Positions 6,839-12,817 of a stretch of 12,817 bases of DNA are shown here, in pieces; the stretch's first letter is position 1, and each line of letters begins with the position of its first letter. A model generated the notes under the pieces. The model was not told the origin of the DNA. It worked only from the letters and a program-made list of their open reading frames with translations, and did not search any database. Source of the DNA: Cytophagaceae bacterium. Its GTDB lineage: Bacteria > Bacteroidota > Bacteroidia > Cytophagales > Cytophagaceae. The stretch covers positions 1 through 12,817 of the forward strand of contig JAGKWN010000112.1 of the NCBI GenBank assembly GCA_021151805.1, in the 5' to 3' direction. A program made the position numbers and the translations under genes.

Positions 6839-6846
6839 TATACTTG
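6839..6846 (+). promoter_or_regulatory. Candidate -7 box of the phosphodiester glycosidase gene
   Basis: TATACTTG, one mismatch from TAnnTTTG, and part of the same 11-mer TATACTTGTAT seen before the ferritin gene. It lies 23 bases before the ATG at 6870, a spacing close to that of the other boxes in this window (22 and 25 bases). No TTG is found at -33. Confidence 0.35.
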
Positions 6847-6869
6847 TATCTTTTATTCAGTTGTGCATT

Positions 6870-7721
6870 ATGCTATATAAGAAACGTTATTACTTTATGA
6901 AATATATTCCGTACGTATGCCTGCTCCTGATCTGTGTAGCTGCAACATCTTCAAAAAAAGAAACCATCACCTGGAAAAATCTGGAGAAAGGTTTGGATTA
7001 TGCACTGCTAGATGCACCTGCAAAATCAAGCCATGCTGATTCAAAGATTGATATACTCAGAATTAATCCTGCTTATTTCAGTTTTGAACTTGAATGCATG
7101 GAACAGAAAAAAAGCGGCAACAAAAAGATCGACCAGATCTGCACGGAAAATAAATTGGTAGCAGCCGTAAACGCGGGCATGTTTAAACTGGAAGGCAATT
7201 TCCAGACATGCACTGGTTATATGAAAAGTGGTACTTATACCAACAACCCCACGTTAAACCCGAGCTATAAAACTGCTTTTGCATTCAATTCAAAAGACAC
7301 CAGTAAAAAGTCTGCCACACTGATTGATCTTACTTGCGAAGATTGGACGGCGGCTAAAAGCAACTATACATCTTTCAGTCAGGGTATACGCATGGTCAAT
7401 TGCGATGGTAAAGCAACCTGGCAGGCATCAGAGAAAAAATGGAGTATGGTATTATTGGGAGAAGATAAAGCTGGAAATATTTTATTCATCTTCTCCAGAT
7501 CACCTTATAAAGTACTAGACTATACCAATATGCTGTTACAATCAGACTTACAGTTAAAACGTTTGATGTATTTAGAGGGCGGCCCCGAAGCCTCTTTTTA
7601 CCTGGATCACCCGAATGCTTCTGTCAAAAAAATGGGGAGTTACGAAACAGGATTTAATGAAAATGATAACAATAAAGTATATTGGGAAATCCCGAATGTG
7701 ATTGGTATCAGGAGAAAATAA
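6870..7721 (+). CDS. Secreted phosphodiester glycosidase-like protein (NAGPA/DUF2233)
   Basis: 283-aa exported protein of the NAGPA (DUF2233) type, whose founding members remove GlcNAc from phosphodiesters; the substrate here is unknown. Seen (numbered from the ATG at 6870): a basic N-terminus and hydrophobic core YVCLLLICVAA (15-25); AVNAGMF (99-105), matching the family's N-G-x-F-type motif; SQGIRMV (170-176); and YLEGGPEASFYL (234-245), matching the family's DGGxSxxLxL motif, with Glu in place of the usual Asp and Glu-Ala replacing the usual Ser pair. The Cys in the signal peptide has Ile before it, so it is not a good lipobox. A shorter start at 6897 (MKYIPYVC) also gives a signal peptide; 6870 is chosen from its distance to the -7 box. 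The stop codon abuts the next, convergent gene. Confidence 0.85.
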   Translation: MLYKKRYYFMKYIPYVCLLLICVAATSSKKETITWKNLEKGLDYALLDAPAKSSHADSKIDILRINPAYFSFELECMEQKKSGNKKIDQICTENKLVAAVNAGMFKLEGNFQTCTGYMKSGTYTNNPTLNPSYKTAFAFNSKDTSKKSATLIDLTCEDWTAAKSNYTSFSQGIRMVNCDGKATWQASEKKWSMVLLGEDKAGNILFIFSRSPYKVLDYTNMLLQSDLQLKRLMYLEGGPEASFYLDHPNASVKKMGSYETGFNENDNNKVYWEIPNVIGIRRK

Positions 7722-8786
7722 TCAGGCAGAACCTAAAAGTGCTTTAGCTTTACTACCTAATAATTTGCGGAGCAGATAACTAATTCCTTTACATATGACT
7801 ACCGTTGTGATTGTAAGAAATATTATTGCCACAATAATATTTACCGGATATACATTTTCATATTTATAAAGAAAATATAATAAAGGACCTGTTACAGTTA
7901 GTACAACTCCGTGCATAAAATAGGTTAGCATTGAATCTTTAGCAACAAAGCGTAACCAAGCAGGTTGTTTTTCTCCCAGTTTTTTAAAGAACAGAATTAC
8001 CAACAAAGCCAGGCCTACTTTTTGAATATAAAAAAGTGACTCTGTAATGTCTATGCCTCTAATCAAAGTCATTTTAAAAATAAGCCCTGCAGTGACAATC
8101 ACTACAGCACCAATTATAAATACAAGTTTTTTTTCAATCAGTTGCATTGTCTTTTCCAGATCTAAACCACAATACATACCTACTGTATACGGCCCCATAA
8201 AATAAATTAACGTTTCAATCCGAATATATTCCGTCTCATGATACTTTGCCCGGGCTATAAAAAGAGGAGCTAAAACAAATAAGAAAAAAACTGCTCTGGT
8301 AAAATTATTTTTATGCAATAAAGTATCCAGCAATGGGGTCAGTGCACAAATGATAATGAATATAGGAATATACCATAAGGCAGACTCTGATTTACCACAT
8401 AGCAAATCAATTGGCAGCATAGAGAAAAAACCATCAATGTTAATATGAAATGGTTCAAAGGATGTATTTTTAAATAATGTTAAGAATATTGAAAACACCA
8501 GGTAAGGAATGATCAGGTAAAAAAACTTATCGGCATAGAATTTTTTATATCCCCACTTTCTAAAAACTGCCGAGAATAATATTCCCGAAAGAATAGTAAA
8601 ATACATGGTAGCACCACGCAACACTACCACATTAAATACTGGAATAGCTGAATCAAGATTGATATTCTTATTAAGACTACCGAGATAAAAAAAAATGATT
8701 ACATGTCGTAGAACCACATTTATCACGGCAAAACCTCTGAAGCTTTGGAGATAATTATAATATTTTTTCTCGGTAGGTAAAGACAA
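7722..8786 (-). CDS. Acyltransferase 3 family membrane protein
   Basis: 354-aa integral membrane protein with about ten predicted helices, of the acyltransferase-3 family that O-acylates surface sugars such as O-antigen, exopolysaccharide or peptidoglycan. Seen: SFRGFAVINVVLRHV (15-29) with the family's RG (17-18) and His28; a short loop with FRKWG (75-79) before another helix; WYIPIFIIICALTPLLD (138-154); and SMLTYFMHG (285-293), equivalent to the family's late Y-x-x-H helix. The start is TTG: an in-frame TAA lies at 8793-8795, no ATG precedes the RG/His motif, and the next Met is residue 61, which would cut off the active site. The acceptor is unknown and no sugar-biosynthesis genes are nearby. 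Its TGA directly abuts the TAA of the converging gene. Confidence 0.88.
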   Translation of the reverse strand: MSLPTEKKYYNYLQSFRGFAVINVVLRHVIIFFYLGSLNKNINLDSAIPVFNVVVLRGATMYFTILSGILFSAVFRKWGYKKFYADKFFYLIIPYLVFSIFLTLFKNTSFEPFHINIDGFFSMLPIDLLCGKSESALWYIPIFIIICALTPLLDTLLHKNNFTRAVFFLFVLAPLFIARAKYHETEYIRIETLIYFMGPYTVGMYCGLDLEKTMQLIEKKLVFIIGAVVIVTAGLIFKMTLIRGIDITESLFYIQKVGLALLVILFFKKLGEKQPAWLRFVAKDSMLTYFMHGVVLTVTGPLLYFLYKYENVYPVNIIVAIIFLTITTVVICKGISYLLRKLLGSKAKALLGSA

Positions 8787-9028
8787 TGAATATTAATATT
8801 TAACACATACATTCATAGAGGCGAGTAAAAATACGGATTAAAGGCAATATTGTTTCCTCCGTGACCTATAAAATTAACATTTTTAAAACGATCTATCCTT
8901 CGTTCCTTCATTCATAACCGCCTTTCATCTTCTGGAACCTGCCTTTAAATAAATAGCACCATATCCCACTTGAGAACCATGCATTTTCGTGCATGAAAAT
9001 TTTAAACGATCTTTTAACCTTACCCCTT
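8787..9028. other. Divergent spacer before the T9SS cargo gene
   Basis: No separate gene is seen. The spacer carries the promoters of the acyltransferase gene (minus) and the T9SS cargo gene (plus). No exact TAnnTTTG box was found on either strand; the best on the minus strand is TATTTTTA just upstream of the TTG start. Near the right end is a small hairpin, CATGCA-TTTTCG-TGCATG (8978-8995), that contains the alternative ATG at 8993. Confidence 0.5.
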
Positions 9029-11098
9029 ATGAAAAAATTAGTAAGACATGGTATGTCATTACTGGCACTTGTTGCCATGGGCTATACCAGTCAGGCCCAG
9101 CGATTTGCTGCAACCGTGCTGGATTATACAAACCAGAACCCAGCTACTGAGCATGAGTTTGGCTTTTCCACAACTGCATTTAACGACTATTCTATTTATG
9201 GTACGCAATTCAACCAGACCATAAATGTATACAAGGGTAATGCGCTGCTGTTCCAGGCAGTATCACCAGAATACCTGCAGCCTCAAGGTCAAAGCTTTGG
9301 ACATTCGCTGGCCATGAATCAAAACTGGATCGCAGCGAGTGCCTTCCAGGATGACTTAACACCATCGGATCCCAATACCTATACGCATGGCCGTGTTTAT
9401 TTATCTAAAAATATAAATGGCGTGCCTCAAAACAATTTCACTTCAAACATCACTGCACAAACACCAGCAACGCTTGACTATTATGGTAAATCCATTGATA
9501 TGAGTGGCCAATGGCTAGTTGTAGGCGCTCCGGGCTCTTCTGCCACTGGGAAAGGTTATATTGAAATATGGAAAGAGACAGCAACCAGTTGGGAAAGAAA
9601 ACAAAGAATTCAGCCTGCCAATTTAGCCACTGGTGCTGAATATGGCTTCTCTGTTGCTATCCACGGTGATTACCTGGTTGTAGGAGCTCCGGGTATCCAA
9701 ACAGTTTTTGTATATAAAAACACAAACAATGTGTGGGCATTGCATTCTTCATTCACACCTGATTTATCCACCTGGAAGCGTTTTCCTACTGCGCTGTCTC
9801 TTTTTGGTTTTGATGTAGATGTTTATGATAACAAAATCATTGTTGGTGATGGAAGCACAGCTGTTCAAAAAGCAGCGGTTTTAACCATTAATGCAACCAC
9901 AACAACTTTATCTCAAACACTTTTACCTCCGGGTTATTCAGCAACGCAGTTTACACACTATGGCTGGTACGGATACTCTGTGGCTATTGGTGAAGACAAG
10001 GCAGTAGTAGGCGCTCCAAACCAATACGGACCAGATATAACAGATAAACAAGCGGAAGGAAAAGTTTTCTTCTATGGAAACAATCTTCAATATCTTGGCT
10101 ATATGAATACCATTGCTCCTGCAAATAAAGAAACCAGAGGTTTGGGCAAAAGTGTCTCAATTGATGGAGAATACGTACTTGCGGGAGCTGAAAATACAAA
10201 TAACCTTGCTACACCGCGTACCAATGAAGGCTTAGCTTTCCGCACGCCATTCTATTATGTAACAGAAACAGGCAACACACCTCCTGCAGTATCTATTACA
10301 TCTCCGACTCCTGCTTCAAACTACACAGCTCCTGCAACTGTCACCATTGAAGCATTTGCTAATGATGCAGATGGCTCTATTAACCGTGTAGAATTTTATC
10401 AAAGTGGTGGAACGTATTTAGGATCTGACAATACAGCTCCATATACATTCACATTGACAAACGTTGCTGCCGGAAATAAATATGTTTATGTAAAGGCTTT
10501 CGATAACCAGGGAGCTATGGCAATCAATGATGTATCGTATACAGTAAATTCAAGCTTGCCACCTGCAACGATTTCAGGCCCAGTATGCGGATCAAAAAAT
10601 CAAACGTTGTTATATGAAGTTTCTGCTGCATTAAGAACAAATGCGACAGGATTCAATTGGTATTACACAGGTTCGAACCAAGGTTTAACGCCTGTTTCAG
10701 GATCTACCTACAAAGCAAATCTTGCTACAGGGAATAACTTTTCTGCCGGACAAATTTGTGTAGGAATCAATTACAGCAGTGCGCCTTACTATGCATCCTA
10801 TTGCATTGACGTAACAACATGCTCTTCAAACAGAGAGGCAGCTGCATTAGACAACGTTTCACTAACCGAAGGTAAACTGACCAGCTATCCGAATCCATTC
10901 ACTACTACATCAACGATTGATCTGCCTGCTGGCGCATCAGTTGCTTCGATACAAGTACTGGATGCAACTGGAAAAATTGTGTTAACAACGCAGGCTACAG
11001 GATCCGTTACTTTTGGCAATGAATTATCTGCGGGTATTTATCTTGTTAAAGTTGAAACAAGTGCTAAAACTGAATTTATTAAAGTTGTGAAGGAATAA
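9029..11098 (+). CDS. T9SS-secreted FG-GAP propeller / Ig-like / PKD-like protein
   Basis: Large exported protein, 689 aa from the ATG at 9029, probably released or surface-bound; no catalytic domain is recognised. Positions are counted from the alternative ATG at 8993. The signal peptide is MKKLVRHGMSLLALVAMGYTSQA (13-35). Seven FG-GAP_2-type repeats with the core F/Y-G-x-S-x-A...VVGAP begin near 56, 102, 164, 217, 271, 326 and 383, matching a seven-bladed propeller; I see no DxDxDG calcium loops. A bacterial Ig-like domain covers about 430-519 (PAVSITSPTP...VEFYQ...KAFDNQG), and a PKD-like domain about 522-611 with Cys532, Cys589, Cys604 and Cys610. The C-terminal type A sorting domain (about 627-701) has SYPNPF, IQVLDATGK and LSAGIYLVKV and ends FIKVVKE. 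Start 9029 gives a standard 23-residue signal peptide; the longer 701-aa form would have an awkward N-terminus. Likely roles are adhesion or polymer binding. Confidence 0.9.
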   Translation: MKKLVRHGMSLLALVAMGYTSQAQRFAATVLDYTNQNPATEHEFGFSTTAFNDYSIYGTQFNQTINVYKGNALLFQAVSPEYLQPQGQSFGHSLAMNQNWIAASAFQDDLTPSDPNTYTHGRVYLSKNINGVPQNNFTSNITAQTPATLDYYGKSIDMSGQWLVVGAPGSSATGKGYIEIWKETATSWERKQRIQPANLATGAEYGFSVAIHGDYLVVGAPGIQTVFVYKNTNNVWALHSSFTPDLSTWKRFPTALSLFGFDVDVYDNKIIVGDGSTAVQKAAVLTINATTTTLSQTLLPPGYSATQFTHYGWYGYSVAIGEDKAVVGAPNQYGPDITDKQAEGKVFFYGNNLQYLGYMNTIAPANKETRGLGKSVSIDGEYVLAGAENTNNLATPRTNEGLAFRTPFYYVTETGNTPPAVSITSPTPASNYTAPATVTIEAFANDADGSINRVEFYQSGGTYLGSDNTAPYTFTLTNVAAGNKYVYVKAFDNQGAMAINDVSYTVNSSLPPATISGPVCGSKNQTLLYEVSAALRTNATGFNWYYTGSNQGLTPVSGSTYKANLATGNNFSAGQICVGINYSSAPYYASYCIDVTTCSSNREAAALDNVSLTEGKLTSYPNPFTTTSTIDLPAGASVASIQVLDATGKIVLTTQATGSVTFGNELSAGIYLVKVETSAKTEFIKVVKE

Positions 11099-11103
11099 TT
11101 TTT

Positions 11104-11145
11104 AATATCGGGTTTGTAGTGTATGCTAACAAACCCGATATTTTT
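11104..11145 (+). terminator. Intrinsic terminator after the T9SS cargo gene
   Basis: A 14-bp perfect stem (AATATCGGGTTTGT at 11104-11117 with ACAAACCCGATATT at 11129-11142) around an 11-base loop is followed by a T run to 11145. It begins 5 bases after the stop codon. There is no comparable T run on the minus strand next to the left arm beyond a few bases, so it mainly serves the plus-strand gene. Confidence 0.92.
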
Positions 11146-11207
11146 ATAATGCAAATAAAAGTATGAATGCAAAGCTGCAGTCTGGTCTGATGCATGCCGC
11201 TTAACAC

Positions 11208-11729
11208 TTAGCCTTCACTTCTGGATTTCTGCAACCAGCCATTTATTGCTTCTTCCAGATACACCTGTCCATTAGGTCCCACGTGTTCAGTTACCAATAA
11301 TTCTTCGTGTTGAGTATGTATATACAACTGATACACCGGACTTGTTATGGTCGTCCTGCCTGACTTTACACTTGAAAATTCTTTACCCGATTTCCTTCTT
11401 TTTTCAATCCGCAGGATTTGATTAGGATTTACGTTTAACTTTACAAATCCATGCATGCCTTCTAAAACAACAAAGTTTTCCTTATTAAAAATGAACTTCG
11501 TTCTATCGTAGTAATTATAGAAGCACCAGTAAATAACTAGCAGAAGCAATGAAATTGTTAAAAAGAAATACACATTCAAATCTATTGCCAGGATCACAGA
11601 ACTAACTAAGAGTGGTAACACTAAAAGAATAATCTGTAACGAGAGTATATTGCCGTCGTAATTATTTAAAATAATATGTACACAGCCATCGGCATGAGTA
11701 GAAACATTGAAATCTTTTGGTATTCTCAT
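11208..11729 (-). CDS. Hypothetical membrane protein with PH-like soluble domain
   Basis: 173-aa protein that I do not recognise by name. Two closely spaced membrane helices (about 30-50 and 52-72) form a hairpin in the inner membrane. They are followed by a basic, strand-rich region (about 76-165: KFIFNKENFVVLE, ILRIEKRRKSG, VYQLYIHTQ, EELLVTEHV) and a final helix. This order, a helix hairpin followed by strands and one helix, resembles bacterial PH-like (bPH/YdbS-type) membrane proteins, an inference from shape only. There is no Shine-Dalgarno sequence before the ATG. It lies 54 bp after the WG-repeat gene on the same strand, so co-transcription is plausible. It converges on the T9SS cargo gene across a strong terminator. 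Confidence 0.8.
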   Translation of the reverse strand: MRIPKDFNVSTHADGCVHIILNNYDGNILSLQIILLVLPLLVSSVILAIDLNVYFFLTISLLLLVIYWCFYNYYDRTKFIFNKENFVVLEGMHGFVKLNVNPNQILRIEKRRKSGKEFSSVKSGRTTITSPVYQLYIHTQHEELLVTEHVGPNGQVYLEEAINGWLQKSRSEG

Positions 11730-11745
11730 TGGGGAAAGTTTTCTG

Positions 11746-11777
11746 GTAAAATAAAAGTCTTTTGAGTTTTATTTTAC
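11746..11777. repeat. AT-rich inverted repeat between WG-repeat and membrane-protein genes
   Basis: GTAAAATAAAA (11746-11756) and TTTTATTTTAC (11767-11777) are exact reverse complements with a 10-base loop, just after the stop of the WG-repeat gene. It could be a weak terminator or a processing hairpin. The stem is almost all A/T and no T run follows on the minus strand, so an effective terminator is doubtful. Confidence 0.5.
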
Positions 11778-11783
11778 AATCAA

Positions 11784-12817
11784 TTATTTGATCAAGACGA
11801 CATCGTATATACCATTGAACTTTGGATCAATAACCCACTTACCCGTAGTATCAATCAATCCCCATTTTCCATTCATTTTAGCGGCAGCGTAACCATTTTT
11901 AAATTTCCGCACACCTTCAAACTGTGCCTTGATCACCCATTCTCCTTTGGTATTATAAAAACCTTTTTTACCTGATTGCTCTCCTGCAGCAAGACCTTCC
12001 TCAAAATCTCCCCAAGATTCAGTACCAGGTACAACCAATTTATTTCCTGCAGCATCAATATAAAACCATCCACTTTCATCTTTTACTCTTGCGAATTTGG
12101 AAACCGGATCAAAATCTGAAACGGCTAAATAAACTGGTTTAATTGCCCATTCCCCTTTAGGATTAATGAAACCTGCTTTCCCTTCTGCATTCTTCGCCCA
12201 GGCAAAACCTCCGGAAAAATAACCTACACTTTTATACTGAGGTTTAATAGCTGTTTCACCTTTCGTATTCACAAATCCCATTAAACCATTTGCAGCTTCT
12301 ATAGGAGCCAGCCCTTCAGAAAAATGTTTTATTTCAGTAATATTATCAGCGCTAATAATAGATGTTTCTGTACCTTTCGTATCGAGTACCAGATAACGAC
12401 CGCCAATGGTTGCAGCAGCATAACCACCGTCAAACTCTGTTATGAAATCGTATTTCAGAGGAATAGCAATTTTTCCCTGCGCATTTAAATACCCCCATTT
12501 TTTGCCTGACTTTATTCCCAGCAAATCATTCGCATAGCCTTTTGAACCAATACCAAATGCGCTTTGTATGATGGTAAAGCCTTGCACCTCCGTTGATATA
12601 ACTTCGCCCTTTGTGTTGATGACTGTGTATTTACCATCATTTTCTACCACTGCCAGTCCATTAGAAGCAAATGCATCACAGTTTTTGTATTGTGCGGGAA
12701 TAACAAGATTTCCTTTTAAATCTGCATAGCCCCAGAAACCGTTATCAGCTTTAACCTGCACCAAACCTGTTTGTCCGAATGATATATAAGAGCATACCAG
12801 GGATAATAGTATTAATA
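11784..12817 (-). CDS. Exported WG-repeat protein (5' end beyond window)
   Basis: Partial gene: the frame stays open to the right edge, so the start codon lies outside. The first visible residues (LILLSLVCSYISFGQTG) are the hydrophobic core and end of a signal peptide, likely cut near FGQ, so the protein is exported. The visible mature part is about 326 residues of WG (KWG) repeats of 33-44 residues. Nine unit cores are seen, counted from the TTG at 12764: FWGYADLKG (10), KYTVINTKG (45), KWGYLNAQG (89), RYLVLDTKG (123), LMGFVNTKG (161), KAGFINPKG (196), WFYIDAAG (233), KKGFYNTKG (266) and KWGLIDTTG (300). Each is usually followed by an I-x-P-x-Y/F strand and an F-x-x-G-x-A strand. WG repeats form beta structures presumed to bind ligands or proteins; the function here is unknown. 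Confidence 0.92.
   Translation of the reverse strand, partial: LILLSLVCSYISFGQTGLVQVKADNGFWGYADLKGNLVIPAQYKNCDAFASNGLAVVENDGKYTVINTKGEVISTEVQGFTIIQSAFGIGSKGYANDLLGIKSGKKWGYLNAQGKIAIPLKYDFITEFDGGYAAATIGGRYLVLDTKGTETSIISADNITEIKHFSEGLAPIEAANGLMGFVNTKGETAIKPQYKSVGYFSGGFAWAKNAEGKAGFINPKGEWAIKPVYLAVSDFDPVSKFARVKDESGWFYIDAAGNKLVVPGTESWGDFEEGLAAGEQSGKKGFYNTKGEWVIKAQFEGVRKFKNGYAAAKMNGKWGLIDTTGKWVIDPKFNGIYDVVLIK

Noticed and set aside
6861..6869. TTG start for the phosphodiester glycosidase gene
   Set aside because: An ATG lies three codons later at a suitable distance from the -7 box; there is no reason to prefer TTG.
9984..10199. Minus-strand open frame of 71 aa inside the T9SS cargo gene
   Set aside because: Shadow of the propeller repeats with no motif of its own.
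12762..12764. TTG start for the WG-repeat protein
   Set aside because: The frame remains open upstream and encodes a signal-peptide core up to the window edge.

Overview
The window looks like chromosomal DNA from an AT-rich Bacteroidota of the order Cytophagales, most like Cytophaga hutchinsonii or a close relative (inferred from memory of such genomes, not from a search). Supporting signs are a secreted protein with a C-terminal type IX secretion (T9SS) sorting domain behind bacterial-Ig and PKD-like modules, several lipoproteins, start codons without Shine-Dalgarno sequences, and Bacteroidota-type -7 boxes (TAnnTTTG) ahead of several genes. No rRNA, tRNA, CRISPR array, transposase or phage gene is visible.

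Layout, left to right. Bases 1-91 are a heptamer tandem repeat (TCATAAT, 12 exact copies plus a degenerate one) that runs into the start codon of an Uup-type ABC-F ATPase (93-1961). Sixteen bases later comes a small lipoprotein of unknown function (1978-2361), then an unrecognised 119-aa protein (2475-2834) and a ferritin with a complete ferroxidase centre (2951-3487). A bidirectional terminator separates the ferritin from a convergent thioredoxin-fold [2Fe-2S] ferredoxin (3542-3796, minus). Upstream of that, on the same strand, is a lipoprotein with a coiled coil and a possible GldM-like beta domain (3892-4692, minus).

A 259-bp divergent spacer leads to a short-chain dehydrogenase/reductase (4952-5770) followed by an AraC-family regulator (5873-6769), with an 11-bp perfect inverted repeat between them. 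Next is a secreted NAGPA/DUF2233-type phosphodiester glycosidase-like protein (6870-7721). Its stop codon abuts the stop codon of a convergent acyltransferase-3 membrane protein that must use a TTG start (7722-8786, minus). After a 242-bp divergent spacer lies a large T9SS cargo protein with a seven-repeat FG-GAP propeller (9029-11098), closed by a strong terminator. Last are two minus-strand genes: a two-helix membrane protein with a PH-like soluble part (11208-11729) and a signal-peptide-bearing WG-repeat protein whose 5' end lies beyond the right edge (11784-12817).

The genes do not form one pathway. The tightest functional pairings, all inferred from position, are Uup plus lipoprotein (co-transcribed), ferritin facing an Fe-S ferredoxin (iron and redox), and SDR plus AraC regulator. 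I see no clear evidence of a new multi-gene system. The most noteworthy items are the heptamer array fused to the uup start, the ferritin/ferredoxin arrangement, the small lipoprotein with a Trp/Cys-rich tail, and the hairpin that may hold a start codon at 8978-8995.
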